Source: Methanobacteriaceae archaeon
Lineage (GTDB): Archaea > Methanobacteriota > Methanobacteria > Methanobacteriales > Methanobacteriaceae
DNA length: 64,000 bases
Direction: 5' to 3'
Assembly (NCBI GenBank): GCA_029219465.1
Contig: JAQXTL010000014.1
Span: 1-64,000 of the forward strand
This document shows, piece by piece, positions 8,820-18,390 of the stretch. The position numbers and the translations under genes are program-made. The first letter of the stretch is position 1. The number at the start of each line of letters is the position of its first letter. The notes beneath the pieces were generated by a model, which was not told the DNA's origin, made no database searches, and saw only the letters and a program-made list of their open reading frames with translations.

Positions 8820-9317
8820 TTAATATAGTTTCAACACTGAAGTTATTACCATAGCTCTTGTATCAGCTTTAATTCCGCTTTCCACATGGTGTGCAGGAGC
8901 AGTAGCTATAATCTTATAAGACGGATCTTGACTGATAATAATTTGTCCTGAAGTTGAGTTAGGAGAAGCATAACCTAAAGCTTCGATAGTTACAGTAATA
9001 TTATCATTGCTTTTATCATCACGGGTAGTGATGTTCATTGAATCAACATTAACCCCATCGACATTCGACAGGTTTTGCATCTGTATTGCAACATCTTTTT
9101 TATTAGTAATATTAATTGGAGTTGGATCTTTGATTAAAGCCTCATTAACAGTTTCTGGATTGAATATTGAAGATATCTTTTGTATTTGCATATCTATTAA
9201 TCCCGGAATATTAGGTGCTTCAGCAGTAACAATTGTATATGAACTGACAAGACCTACTTCAAAGAATATAACAAATAAAACAACTATTAAAATAATTCTA
9301 ACAAATTTATTCGCCAT
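8820..9317 (-). CDS. Membrane-anchored hypothetical protein
   Basis: A 165-residue protein with one N-terminal transmembrane segment (about residues 7-30) and an external domain rich in Asn, Thr and Ile with several N-x-S/T sequons. I recognise no family. It starts the transcript that continues into cbiH, the PhoU-like gene and MgtE, so it may be a membrane accessory of cation or corrinoid metabolism, which is only a guess from position. Confidence 0.6.
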   Translation of the reverse strand: MANKFVRIILIVVLFVIFFEVGLVSSYTIVTAEAPNIPGLIDMQIQKISSIFNPETVNEALIKDPTPINITNKKDVAIQMQNLSNVDGVNVDSMNITTRDDKSNDNITVTIEALGYASPNSTSGQIIISQDPSYKIIATAPAHHVESGIKADTRAMVITSVLKLY

Positions 9318-9473
9318 TTTATCACAATCATTATTTTAACTTATAATGAAATAGTTTTTATTTTTAATATATAATAAAGATAACTAATTAAATAAAGATT
9401 ATAAGGAAAAATAAAAATTTTAAAAAAAAATTCTCAAAGTTTATTAATATAGAAAATTAAAATTTTAACTAAT

Positions 9474-11207
9474 ATGTCAACTAATAAAATTCTATTAAAA
9501 TTTGCAAAAAAAGGAATCAACCTATCACCTGAAGCATATGAAAATGTCATGAATGCTGAAGATCCTTTAAACTATGCATCATCATTAATTGTTAAATTAA
9601 AAAGTGACAAATTCTCATCAAAAGACTTGGTATCTGTTAGTGGTGAAATGATTGATGAGATTAATGGTGTTAAAAAACAAGAACCTGTTAATCAAAAAAC
9701 ATTAACACCAGAAGAAACTCCTGAACCTGAAATAAAAAAAGAAGTAAAAACAATACCTAAAACACCAGAAGTTAAAAAAGAAGTTGACACTCCAAAAGAA
9801 ATAACAAAAACACCTGAAACACCAAAAGATGCTGAAACACAAACACCACCTAAAAAAGCAAGTATTGATGATTTAAAAAAGGAAAGTGATACTCCTGAAA
9901 AATACATCAACAAGGAAATTTTAGAAGCATCTGAAACTATTAAAGATGAAAAAATTAAATTCAAAAGAAATCAGCAAAAAACCAATGTTACTTATGATTT
10001 TAAAATCATACAGGATACTTCTAAAAAATCATATACAAGCGGAGAGCTTGAAAACCTCATTTCATACTTTAAAAGCAGATATGAAAAACTAGCTAATATC
10101 CTATCAAAAAGACCTGAACTTAGAAACTATACTAAAGTTGCAGATATTGATGATTCACAGGAAAATTTATCTTTAATTTTAATGGTTCGTGAAATAAGAA
10201 CCAGTAAAAATGGACACAAAATCATTGAATTTGAAGATGATACTGGAACAATTTCAATTTTATTCTCACACAATAATGAAGAGTTGTTTGCAGAAGCTGA
10301 AAAACTTGTAAAAGATGAAGTTGTCGGTGTTATTGCAAATAAAAGTGATGATAAAGGATTTGCTTTTGGTCAGCAAATTATCGATCCAGGTGTTTTAAGA
10401 ATTCCTGATAAAGAAATGGACTTTGGAATAGTATTTTTGTCTGATGTTCACATTGGAAGTTTAACATTCCTTGAAGAGGCTTTCCAAAGATTTATTGACT
10501 GGATCAACTGTGAATTTGGTTCTGAAGAACAAAGAAGAATTGCAGAAGACGTTAAGTATCTTGTAATTGGTGGAGATATTGTGGATGGTATTGGTGTATA
10601 TCCAAACCAAGACAAAGAATTAGCAATTAAAGATATTACAGAACAATATAACGAAGCTGCTAGACTTTTAGGAAACATCAGAAGTGATATTAAAATTATT
10701 ATTGCTCCTGGAAACCACGACGCATCTAGAGTGGCAGAACCACAGCCTGCTGTACCTGAAGAATATGCAAAAGCACTCTATGAGCTTGACAATGTAGAAT
10801 TTATTTCAAATCCAGGTGTAGTGTCTCTTGATGGAATTAATGTTTTAATTTACCACGGACGTAGTTTTGACGATTTGGTAATGGCTGTAAAAGAGTTTAC
10901 TCACGAAAGAAATGATTTGTTAATGGAAGAATTATTAAAGAAAAGACACTTAGCTCCAATTTACGGAGAAAGAACACCATTAGCATCAGAACTTGAAGAT
11001 TATTTAGTAATTGATGAAGTGCCAGATATATTCCATACAGGTCACGTTCACATTAACACTTATAGAAAATTCAAAGGTATTCATTTAATTAATTCAGGAA
11101 CATTCCAGACTCAAACTGAGTTCCAGAAAATTTATAACATTGAACCAACCCCTGCAGAAGTTCCTGTAATTCATAAAGGAAAATATAAGCACTTAAAATT
11201 TGTTTAA
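9474..11207 (+). CDS. polB: DNA polymerase D small subunit DP1, 3'-5' exonuclease
   Basis: DP1 is the proofreading subunit of the euryarchaeal replicative polymerase PolD. Residues 1-190 hold a helical N-terminus and a long Lys/Glu/Pro/Thr-rich linker. An OB-fold follows at about 210-310, then the Mre11-like phosphoesterase from residue 318. The metal-binding motifs are visible: [24 protein letters not shown] and HTGHVHIN. The length of 577 is normal. It ends 12 bp before an aldolase-family gene and lies about 4 kb from the replication origin. No ribosome-binding site precedes the ATG, so the mRNA may be leaderless or nearly so. Confidence 0.95.
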   Translation: MSTNKILLKFAKKGINLSPEAYENVMNAEDPLNYASSLIVKLKSDKFSSKDLVSVSGEMIDEINGVKKQEPVNQKTLTPEETPEPEIKKEVKTIPKTPEVKKEVDTPKEITKTPETPKDAETQTPPKKASIDDLKKESDTPEKYINKEILEASETIKDEKIKFKRNQQKTNVTYDFKIIQDTSKKSYTSGELENLISYFKSRYEKLANILSKRPELRNYTKVADIDDSQENLSLILMVREIRTSKNGHKIIEFEDDTGTISILFSHNNEELFAEAEKLVKDEVVGVIANKSDDKGFAFGQQIIDPGVLRIPDKEMDFGIVFLSDVHIGSLTFLEEAFQRFIDWINCEFGSEEQRRIAEDVKYLVIGGDIVDGIGVYPNQDKELAIKDITEQYNEAARLLGNIRSDIKIIIAPGNHDASRVAEPQPAVPEEYAKALYELDNVEFISNPGVVSLDGINVLIYHGRSFDDLVMAVKEFTHERNDLLMEELLKKRHLAPIYGERTPLASELEDYLVIDEVPDIFHTGHVHINTYRKFKGIHLINSGTFQTQTEFQKIYNIEPTPAEVPVIHKGKYKHLKFV

Positions 11208-11219
11208 GAGGTATTTCAA

Positions 11220-11801
11220 ATGAAAAAACATATTAACGAAATCATTAATGTTTCAAATGAAATTTATAACAAAGGATTAGTTTCTGGAAAAGCTGGAAAC
11301 ATCAGTAAAAGAATTAAAGCAAGTACTGGAGATATTGTTGCTATTACTCCAACTTTAAAATCATTATCTGATTTAAGAGAAGAAGATATTGTATTAGTCG
11401 ATATGGATGGTAATTTATTAACAAAAGGAAAACCATCTTCTGAAGTTGGAATGCATTTAGAAATCTACAAAAAAAGAGACGATGTGAATGCAATCGTTCA
11501 TACTCACTCAACTTATGCAACAGGATTTGCTTTTTCTAATAAAAATCTCAAAAGACTAGAAGGTTTTGGAGAAATAAAAAATCCATATGTAGCTTCAATT
11601 GAATATGCTAAACCTGGAACTGTAGAATTAGCTAAAAATGCTGGTGAAGACATAAAAAATGAAGATGTGTTAATTTTAAAAAATCATGGTGTAATTTGCG
11701 TTAGTGATGATTTGAATGAAGCAAAGTTATTAGCAGTTTTCGTTGAAGAAAGTGCTAAAACTCAGTTTGTAACTTATATGTTAAATTCAGTAGAAGATTA
11801 G
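11220..11801 (+). CDS. Class II aldolase/adducin family protein, fuculose-phosphate-aldolase-like
   Basis: A 193-residue class II (zinc) aldolase. The zinc ligands are the HTH motif near residue 93 and a His in LKNHGV near residue 150. The GNIS segment near residue 28 binds phosphate. Homologs in methanogens are called L-fuculose-1-phosphate aldolase and have been linked to lactaldehyde supply for coenzyme F420; the exact substrate here is not shown by sequence. AGAGGT precedes the ATG at good spacing. The gene is co-directional with polB (12-bp gap), and its last 4 bp overlap the convergent repressor gene. Confidence 0.8.
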   Translation: MKKHINEIINVSNEIYNKGLVSGKAGNISKRIKASTGDIVAITPTLKSLSDLREEDIVLVDMDGNLLTKGKPSSEVGMHLEIYKKRDDVNAIVHTHSTYATGFAFSNKNLKRLEGFGEIKNPYVASIEYAKPGTVELAKNAGEDIKNEDVLILKNHGVICVSDDLNEAKLLAVFVEESAKTQFVTYMLNSVED

Positions 11802-11971
11802 AATGTATCTTCATCTGAAACATTATCATTATTTTTTCTTGATTCCATTCCTTCATTAATCATTTTGAGGATTAAACCGGATAATGTGACATCTTCGTCA
11901 ATAGCTACTTTTTTTAATTCTTTTTTTAAATCAACGGGAAGATTTATAGTTGTTCTACTTACATCTGACAT
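11798..11971 (-). CDS. Small ribbon-helix-helix DNA-binding protein
   Basis: A 57-residue ORF that reads as a ribbon-helix-helix regulator. A short beta strand (SRTTINLPVDL, residues 5-15) is followed by two helices separated by a turn around residues 28-31, then an acidic tail. The pattern of a Thr-x-Asn-Leu strand and Leu-Lys-Lys-Glu-Leu helix is typical of Arc/MetJ/CopG-like repressors. AAGGA lies about nine bases before the ATG. The 3' end overlaps the aldolase gene by 4 bp, tail to tail. It may regulate itself; no target is evident. Confidence 0.7.
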   Translation of the reverse strand: MSDVSRTTINLPVDLKKELKKVAIDEDVTLSGLILKMINEGMESRKNNDNVSDEDTF

Positions 11972-12120
11972 AATATATAATTCCTTTTAATAATAATATA
12001 TATTTTTCTATTACGAAAAAGGGCATTTTACCACAAACTATTTAAAGAGAATATTAATAAATATATATTATAATAATAATTTTATTAACTATTTTTAATA
12101 ATTTATTTTGGAGGGGTATT

Positions 12121-12366
12121 ATGAGTGGTCAAATAGACGAAGTTTGTGAAATACTTGAATACATTGCTGATAATAACACTGTTCCTCGTAACATTAGAGA
12201 GGCAGCAGGAAATTCTAGTACCTTATTAAAAGATGAAGAACAAGACGAATCTGTAAAAATAAGTACTGTTTTAGGAAAATTAGACGAAATTAGTAATGAT
12301 CCTAACATCCCAGTTCACGCAAGAACTTTAATTTGGGAAGTTTTATCTAAATTAGAATCAATCTAA
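12121..12366 (+). CDS. UPF0147 family protein
   Basis: An 81-residue, mostly helical archaeal protein of the UPF0147 family, function unknown. The sequence has the family layout of two helical repeats with the VPRNIREAA and NIPVHARTL motifs, which resemble each other and suggest an internal duplication. A strong GGAGGGG ribosome-binding site stands five bases before the ATG, so the protein is probably abundant. The leader is very AT-rich. A T-rich tract follows the stop. Confidence 0.85.
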   Translation: MSGQIDEVCEILEYIADNNTVPRNIREAAGNSSTLLKDEEQDESVKISTVLGKLDEISNDPNIPVHARTLIWEVLSKLESI

Positions 12367-12384
12367 TTTTTTTTCTTTTTTTAT

Positions 12385-13398
12385 TTATTTTGATATTGCA
12401 ACTGAAATTGTAACACCATCATACGAAGTCTTTTTATATATTAATTTTGAATCAAAACCAGCTGTAATTAATGCTGAAGGTTCACAAACACCATAAATTC
12501 CGAATTTTGAATATACAAACTCTGATTTTTTAATATCATTTGATTCAAAAAGCTTTAATTTTTCCAATTCAACAAAGTTAACTGGAATATCTAATTTTTC
12601 AGAAAGTTCCAAAATACCTTGCTCGTCTTTTTTTATTTCAGCTGAAGACAACATGTTGATTCTTGATTTTGAAATATTTAATTTATTAATTGAATCCATA
12701 AGACCATCATAAATCTTACTGCACTCTTTTCCACGTCTACAACCTATTCCAGCAACAATACGTCTTTCTTTTAAAATAATTTTATGATCATCCAATAGAA
12801 CATGAATTTCATCTGTATTTATATCTTCTAAGTAAGAAAATGAGACATCAATTTCAAGTGTAACGTTATCTAAATATTCTAATAAATAATCAACATTCTT
12901 ATTAGGATTTATAGCGAATGTAATTTGTTTTCCATTCAATATAGATTTGTTAAAAAACAGTATTTCTTTTGGATTGTCAATTGATAAGTATAAATTATTT
13001 GCCAATACATCGATACCTAACTTTTTATTAACATCGGTCGAAGTGGTAATAACAGGTGTTGCATCAATTAATTTTGCAACTTTGTTTGTTAATTTATTAG
13101 CACCACCAAGATGACCTGATAAAGTTGAAATAACAAAGTTAGCATTATCATCAATATTTAAAACAGCAGGATCTGTGACTTTAGATTCAATTAAAGGTGC
13201 AATTGATCTAATTAAAATTCCAGAAGCCATAATTGCAATTACTGCATCATATTCATAAAATAAAACTGGAAAATGATGTTTAACATTTTTGTGATATAAA
13301 TCAACTTTAATTATTGTTGAATCACCATCCAATTTTTCTTTTAGGTTTATTGCTACTTCTTGACCTTTATTTGAAACAGAAATAATTGCTATTTTCAT
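12385..13398 (-). CDS. cbiG: Cobalt-precorrin-5A hydrolase
   Basis: CbiG opens the lactone of cobalt-precorrin-5A and releases acetaldehyde in anaerobic cobamide synthesis. The 337 residues include the N-terminal domain with the ASGILIR and STLSGHLGGAN motifs (residues 55-105) and the C-terminal domain with GIGCRRG near residue 217. The length is normal. The start overlaps the cbiB stop by 4 bp (13395-13398), so the two are translationally coupled. Confidence 0.93.
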   Translation of the reverse strand: MKIAIISVSNKGQEVAINLKEKLDGDSTIIKVDLYHKNVKHHFPVLFYEYDAVIAIMASGILIRSIAPLIESKVTDPAVLNIDDNANFVISTLSGHLGGANKLTNKVAKLIDATPVITTSTDVNKKLGIDVLANNLYLSIDNPKEILFFNKSILNGKQITFAINPNKNVDYLLEYLDNVTLEIDVSFSYLEDINTDEIHVLLDDHKIILKERRIVAGIGCRRGKECSKIYDGLMDSINKLNISKSRINMLSSAEIKKDEQGILELSEKLDIPVNFVELEKLKLFESNDIKKSEFVYSKFGIYGVCEPSALITAGFDSKLIYKKTSYDGVTISVAISK

Positions 13399-14432
13399 AA
13401 AATCACATAAATCAATGTAAATAAAATAATTATAAATAATGTAAATAATATTATTGACAATTTAGATAAATTAACAGCTTTTGTAATATCATCAGCATCA
13501 ATATCCTTATTGTTATCTCCTAAAATATAGGTATCTTTTTTTATCAGCTGAATATTCAATGCTCCTGCGGTTGTTGCCATTGTGTAACCTGAATTAGGAG
13601 ATGGACAATTTCTAGCATCTCTCATCATTACGTTAAAACTTTGCTTCCAATCCAATCCTAATAAAAATGCAGAAACAACAACACATAAACCTGCAATTCT
13701 TGAAGGAATATAATTTAATATATCATCAATTTTTGCAGGACAATATCCAATTTTAATGAGTTCATCAGTTGTATATCCAAGCATAGCATCCTGTGTATTT
13801 GAAAGTCTGTATAAAACAGGTACAAGTAATAAAAGATACACATGAAATGATACTGGCCAAAACAACACAATTAAAGCAAATATAAAATAGTAAAAAACAG
13901 GTGCTACGTACGAATCTGTTATATTTTCAGTTAAACTTTCAATCACTGCTGAGACAATGAAACTTTCTGTTAACTCATCAGTATTTCTACTTACCAAATA
14001 TGATACAGATTGTCTTGCTTTGTCAATATCAGTGTTAAGATCATCACGAACATCAATTGCAGTTTGTAAAAGCATTTTGATTGAAAATGTTGATGATAAT
14101 ATAATTGAAAATATTAAAAATAATAATATTAAATTATTTTTTATAATTAAATAAATAATTAATAATAATACACTTGTAGTGATACTGGTAGTAAAAACTA
14201 AACCAAACCCAGATAATCTTGTTCTAAATTGAATTAAATGTTTTTTAAAAAAACTAATTACATTACCCATCATTACGACAGGATGAATTTTTCCTGGAAG
14301 CTCACCAAGCACCACATCAATTGCAACTGAAAATAAAAAAGCTATAATAATGAATAAAAATAACTTAAATGAAACAAGATCGTTTACATTTGAAAATAAT
14401 ATATTATTTATTAATTCATTATTTTTTATCAT
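13395..14432 (-). CDS. cbiB: Adenosylcobinamide-phosphate synthase
   Basis: CbiB/CobD is an integral membrane enzyme that attaches the aminopropanol linker to adenosylcobyric acid. The 345 residues contain about six hydrophobic segments. Conserved motifs are LGELPGKIHPVVMMG near residue 42 and NCPSPNSGYTMA near residue 270. The first 20 residues are hydrophilic and longer than in many homologs, so a later start is possible, though no better Met is obvious. It is the first gene of the cbiB-cbiG pair. Confidence 0.92.
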   Translation of the reverse strand: MIKNNELINNILFSNVNDLVSFKLFLFIIIAFLFSVAIDVVLGELPGKIHPVVMMGNVISFFKKHLIQFRTRLSGFGLVFTTSITTSVLLLIIYLIIKNNLILLFLIFSIILSSTFSIKMLLQTAIDVRDDLNTDIDKARQSVSYLVSRNTDELTESFIVSAVIESLTENITDSYVAPVFYYFIFALIVLFWPVSFHVYLLLLVPVLYRLSNTQDAMLGYTTDELIKIGYCPAKIDDILNYIPSRIAGLCVVVSAFLLGLDWKQSFNVMMRDARNCPSPNSGYTMATTAGALNIQLIKKDTYILGDNNKDIDADDITKAVNLSKLSIILFTLFIIILFTLIYVIL

Positions 14433-14496
14433 ATTTATTATATATATTATAAAAAAATAAATATTTTATTGTATAATTTTAATAGTTAGTGATACT

Positions 14497-14970
14497 ATGA
14501 TTAGTGAAGAAACAATTAAACAATGGTTACTTGACGAAGATATGCTTTTAGAAATGAAATATGATGAATCAGCTGATTTTCATTTTATTATTGAATTTCC
14601 AAAAGAAAATATTATGGATGTTGTAAAACCTAAAGATAAAGATTGTATTATCTTAGCATGTGCAACTCAAGTTTCACCTGAACATACTAATTTGATGATG
14701 TCTTCAAATCCAAGTGTTAAAAAAGATTTTATTTTAGACTTAAACTTTGGTTTAAACCAATTTTTAGTTGACTATGAACTTCAGGTTCAAAATGACGTGT
14801 TACAACAATTTATTATTACTGATCAAATCTTTGAAGATGGATTAACAAAAAATGAACTTGTAAAAACATTGAAAAGAATTTTCAAGTCAAAATTACACTG
14901 TATCTGGTTAATTGACAAAAAATTTGGCACTATTTCTCAGCCTTCAAATGAAAATGATATGTTCATTTAA
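14497..14970 (+). CDS. DUF2299 family protein
   Basis: A 157-residue soluble protein that resembles the archaeal DUF2299 family, mixed alpha/beta with no catalytic motif I can point to. GTGAT precedes the ATG. It reads toward the replication origin and is the last gene before it, so its transcript must end at or near the first origin repeats. Function unknown. Confidence 0.65.
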   Translation: MISEETIKQWLLDEDMLLEMKYDESADFHFIIEFPKENIMDVVKPKDKDCIILACATQVSPEHTNLMMSSNPSVKKDFILDLNFGLNQFLVDYELQVQNDVLQQFIITDQIFEDGLTKNELVKTLKRIFKSKLHCIWLIDKKFGTISQPSNENDMFI

Positions 14971-14980
14971 AGAGAGAGAG

Positions 14981-15060
14981 GTACACTTCAAGTGTAACGT
15001 TTTCGAAGGTATATTAGAACTGAAGAGGTGCATTTCAACTGTAAACACTTGAAATTTCAC
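14981..15060. repeat. Inverted origin-box pairs at the left edge of oriC
   Basis: Two dyads differ from the direct repeats to the right. The first is an odd palindrome at 14982-14996, TACACTT-C-AAGTGTA, in which two half boxes share one centre. The second, at about 15028-15060, is an imperfect inverted repeat: GGTG...ATTTCAA facing TTGAAAT...CACC, which places a box on each strand. They could orient or cap Orc1 assembly on the side away from cdc6. Confidence 0.8.
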
Positions 15061-15150
15061 CCTATTATTTTTTCTTTTATTTTTTAATTTTAAGCTCTTA
15101 AAAGTCTTTATTTTTAATTCTAAGAATTTTTTAAAAAATTTTAATTTTTT

Positions 15151-15431
15151 TACACTTGAAATATATGTCTTGATTTTTTCAATATCTGTGAAATTACTTA
15201 CACTTGAAACACATGTCTGTCTCTATTTTGCAAATTTTAATTTTTTTTTCAAATTCAAAATTTCTAAAAATTTTACACTTGAAATATATGTCTTGATTTT
15301 TTGATTATATTGAAATTTCATTTCACTTGAAATACATGTCTCTCTCATTTCTCAAAATTTTTACACTTGAAAATTATGTCTTGATTTTTGATTTTCGCAC
15401 AAAATTGCTTTCACTTGAAACACATGTCTCT
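15151..15431 (+). repeat. Direct origin recognition boxes, three A-B pairs 48 bp apart
   Basis: Six boxes share TTACACTTGAAA or a close variant and fall into two classes by their right flank. Class A (boxes at 15153, 15276, 15364) continues with ATGTCTTGATTTTT. Class B (15201, 15324, 15412) continues with ACATGTCTCTCTC or a near match. They alternate A-B-A-B-A-B, and the A-to-B distance is exactly 48 bp each time, while B-to-A distances are 75 and 40 bp. A weaker seventh box is at 15523. Confidence 0.9.
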
Positions 15432-15540
15432 CTCTTTTTTCACAATTATTTTTGTTTTTTTAAAAAATTTCTGATTTAAGCGCCAAATAGCTCTTATTTT
15501 TCTTATTTTTACTTAAGTTTTACACTTGAAATAGTTATCT

Positions 15541-15800
15541 TATATTTGAAGTAGTACAATTTCATATTAAATATTATATTTATTTTTATCATTTATTTTT
15601 TAATTTCCGTTTCACATAATGATATTTTTTAAATAATATCAATTTTTACGCTGTTATATTTAATTTTGATTGATTTTATTATGTTAAATTTTTAAATTTT
15701 TTCAAATTTTAATACTTTCATATGAAATTGTAATAAACATGTTTATTTATGATACAATTTATATTATTAACACTGGAAATTATACTCTAATTTTTTATTA
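15541..15800. other. AT-rich putative DNA unwinding element and cdc6 promoter region
   Basis: Between the last clear origin box and cdc6 the sequence is almost only A and T, with long T runs and no open frame. One degenerate box (CACTGGAAATTATA) lies near 15770. This is the most likely place for initial strand opening and also holds the cdc6 promoter. Confidence 0.6.
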
Positions 15801-15817
15801 ATTTTTATGGTGGATTT

Positions 15818-16981
15818 ATGTCAAATATTTTTGATGAATTACAAAATAATAATGAAGGGACATTAATATTTAAAGATAAAAAACCCTTGGATCACAGATG
15901 GTTACCTGATAATTTAGTACATAGGGAAGAACAGATTAGACAAATTGCAAAAAATTGGATTGATGTATTAAACGATGTTACACCTTCCAATGTTACTTTA
16001 TATGGAAAAACTGGAACAGGTAAAACTGCAACTTCTAAATTTGCACGTGAACAGCTCATGGAAGTTGCTCGTAAAAAGAAAATCTTTGTTAAAATTGAAT
16101 ATATCAGATGTACTGATTATACTACTGAATATCAGGTTATTGCAAAATTATGTAACCAGCTTGGACGTGATGTTCCAAACCGTGGTTGGACAAAAGGTGA
16201 AGTTGTAAATACCTTTAGAGATATCTTCAAATCTAGTAATGCTTTTGGTAAAAAACTACAATTAATTGTTATTTTAGATGAGATTGATATTTTGCTTAAT
16301 AAAGATGGGGATGGAATTTTATATACTCTTACTAGAACAGACAATGTTTCTGTACTATGTATCAGTAATTATTTAGATTTCAAAAATTTAATCAAACCTA
16401 GAGTAACTAGTAGTTTAAATGATAAAGAAATAGTATTTCCACCATATGGTGCAACTCAGTTAATTGATATATTAAATGAAAGGGCTGCATTATCTTTTAA
16501 TGAAAATGTACTTGCAGATGATGTTATTCCATTATGTTCTGCAATGGCTGCTAAAGAAGAGGGTGATGCAAGATACGCTCTTGATTTACTTAGAAATGCA
16601 GGTGAATTAGCATTTGATGAAGATTCTGATAAAGTCACTACTGCTCATGTTAGAATGGCAAAAGACAGAATTGAACACAATAAGGTTATTGATATTATTA
16701 AAACTTTACCTCTTCAACAGCAAAGAGTTTTAGTTTCAATTTTAAATTTAACTAAACAAAAAGAAGAAATTACATCTGGTAAATTATATGAAACTTACAC
16801 AGATTTATACAAAAAAGATGCTGTTACTTACAGAAGAATCTTTGATTTTATTAATGAACTTGAAATGTTAGGAATCATTTCCACAAACACTATTTCTCGT
16901 GGCCGTGGAAAAGGAAGAACTAACATTATAAAGTTACAATGTGATGAAACATTATTAGAATCATCCCTAACAGTTATTTAG
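15818..16981 (+). CDS. cdc6: Orc1/Cdc6 origin-binding initiator ATPase
   Basis: This 387-residue AAA+ protein recognises origin boxes and recruits MCM. Walker A (GKTGTGKT) lies near residue 65 and Walker B ([11 protein letters not shown]) near 150. The sensor region follows, and a C-terminal winged helix occupies residues 290-380. GGTGGA precedes the ATG. The adjacent box-filled origin supports the Cdc6-1 type that controls its own origin. Its last 8 bp overlap convergent pyrB. Confidence 0.95.
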   Translation: MSNIFDELQNNNEGTLIFKDKKPLDHRWLPDNLVHREEQIRQIAKNWIDVLNDVTPSNVTLYGKTGTGKTATSKFAREQLMEVARKKKIFVKIEYIRCTDYTTEYQVIAKLCNQLGRDVPNRGWTKGEVVNTFRDIFKSSNAFGKKLQLIVILDEIDILLNKDGDGILYTLTRTDNVSVLCISNYLDFKNLIKPRVTSSLNDKEIVFPPYGATQLIDILNERAALSFNENVLADDVIPLCSAMAAKEEGDARYALDLLRNAGELAFDEDSDKVTTAHVRMAKDRIEHNKVIDIIKTLPLQQQRVLVSILNLTKQKEEITSGKLYETYTDLYKKDAVTYRRIFDFINELEMLGIISTNTISRGRGKGRTNIIKLQCDETLLESSLTVI

Positions 16982-17921
16982 GGTTGTTCTTAATTAATGT
17001 TTTTAAAATAGCCATTCTCACAGGAACTGCATTTGCTGCCTGTGTGAAATACTTGTTATACTTTGTATCATCAAGGTCTGGATCTATTTCATCAATTCTT
17101 GGTAAAGGATGCATAATAATTAAATCCTTACCTTCAACTAATTTTTTATTAAGCACATATGCTCCTTTAATTTTCAAATAATCGTTAATGTCTGCAAAAC
17201 GCTCTTTTTGTATTCTTGTTACATACAATACATTAACGTCATCAAGGATTTCTTCAATACTATCTACTTCTTCATATTCAACATTAGTTCCTTCAATATC
17301 ATGAAGAACTTCCTGTGGCATTTTAAGCTCAGGTGGTGAAATTAAATAAATTTTAACGTTTTTAAATAATCCTAATGCATATGATAATGAGTGAACTGTA
17401 CGACCGAATTTTAAATCACCAATCAATGCGATTTTTAAGTTGTCAATTTGTCCGATTTCATTTTTGATAGTGTATAAATCAAGCAATGTTTGGGTTGGGT
17501 GTTGGCCAGCTCCATCTCCTGCGTTAATTACAGGAACATCTACTACATCAGAGATGAATTTTGTTACTCCTTCAAGTTCGTGTCTAATAACTAAAGCATC
17601 ACTATATCCTTCAAACATTTTTGCAGTATCAGCAATACTTTCACCTTTAGATACAGAACTAGATCCACTGCTTTCAAAACCAATGCATTCTCCGCTTAAA
17701 CGTTTCATGGAGGTTTCAAATGACATTTTGGTCCTTGTTGAAGGTTCAAAAAACATTAATCCGAGAATTTTTCCCTTTAATTCTTCAGATATGTCTCTGG
17801 ATTTTGCAATGTCTTCCAATTTTGAAGCTTCATCAAGAATATATTCAATATCTTCTCTTTCAAAGTCTTTTATTGAAATTATATTTTTTAATTTAAAAAT
17901 TTTAATCAACCCTTTGTTCAA
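16974..17921 (-). CDS. pyrB: Aspartate carbamoyltransferase catalytic subunit
   Basis: PyrB makes N-carbamoyl-L-aspartate in pyrimidine synthesis. The carbamoyl-phosphate loop [12 protein letters not shown] lies near residue 58, and HPTQTLLD and HPLPR follow further on, as in the family. The start is uncertain. The frame opens with TTG at 17921, inside the preceding gene, and a second TTG at 17909 sits directly after AAAGGG. Homologs usually begin close to the KNIISIKDF segment, so the true start may be the later one. Genes hisG, flavodoxin and pyrB overlap and form one operon. The regulatory subunit PyrI is not in this window. Confidence 0.92.
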   Translation of the reverse strand: MNKGLIKIFKLKNIISIKDFEREDIEYILDEASKLEDIAKSRDISEELKGKILGLMFFEPSTRTKMSFETSMKRLSGECIGFESSGSSSVSKGESIADTAKMFEGYSDALVIRHELEGVTKFISDVVDVPVINAGDGAGQHPTQTLLDLYTIKNEIGQIDNLKIALIGDLKFGRTVHSLSYALGLFKNVKIYLISPPELKMPQEVLHDIEGTNVEYEEVDSIEEILDDVNVLYVTRIQKERFADINDYLKIKGAYVLNKKLVEGKDLIIMHPLPRIDEIDPDLDDTKYNKYFTQAANAVPVRMAILKTLIKNNPK

Positions 17922-18390
17922 TTAAATTATTTATATAATCGCTAAATTTGTTAATTTCATTTATGTTTAACTTAGGAATAATATCTTCAGTTTTGTTTTT
18001 TGTTCTTATTTTTTCAAAAAAACCTTTATCTTCAATATTTAATTCATATCCAAAATTTGAGTTAATATGTGATGAATTTACTAATTCTTCTGTATATAAT
18101 TTATTGAATATCTTTTCATTATTCAAATCATTTTCACAGTTAATTGCAAGCGCAATAGGTTTTTCTTTTATATTTTTAAAGTTTCTCATTAAATATATTT
18201 TTAAATTACTATCAATTTTACCTCTATATGCTGAAGCAACAAAGATTATGAAATTATATTTCAATATACATGCTGTTTTTGCCTTGTCAATTGGTATTAA
18301 CTGCACATCAGCATTAATCTTGTCGTATAGTAATTTACAAGATTTTTTTGTAGATTTTTTTGAAGTTGAATATATTATTCCAATTTTCAT
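17902..18390 (-). CDS. Flavodoxin-domain protein
   Basis: A 162-residue protein with the flavodoxin fold. It starts with GIIYSTSKKSTKKS, a weak match to the FMN phosphate-binding loop, followed by FVASAYRGK near residue 52. It resembles the HemG-like flavodoxins that methanogens carry in several copies. The electron partner is unknown. Its start overlaps the hisG stop by 4 bp and its end overlaps pyrB by about 20 bp, so it is expressed with them, although no functional link is obvious. Confidence 0.75.
   Translation of the reverse strand: MKIGIIYSTSKKSTKKSCKLLYDKINADVQLIPIDKAKTACILKYNFIIFVASAYRGKIDSNLKIYLMRNFKNIKEKPIALAINCENDLNNEKIFNKLYTEELVNSSHINSNFGYELNIEDKGFFEKIRTKNKTEDIIPKLNINEINKFSDYINNLIEQRVD

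Larger units (their letters stand above)
14971..15817. other. oriC: Chromosomal replication origin (oriC) next to orc1/cdc6
   Basis: This 847-bp gap has no gene. It holds seven tandem copies of a CACTTGAAA box with the flanks seen in archaeal origin recognition boxes, two inverted box pairs at its left end, and an extremely AT-rich right half. It ends at the start of orc1/cdc6, the usual arrangement in euryarchaea. Orc1 binds such boxes and loads MCM, and the AT-rich part would unwind. Box starts (CACTTGAAA) are 15046, 15201, 15276, 15324, 15364, 15412 and 15523, plus 15153. All eight point toward cdc6. Confidence 0.93.
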
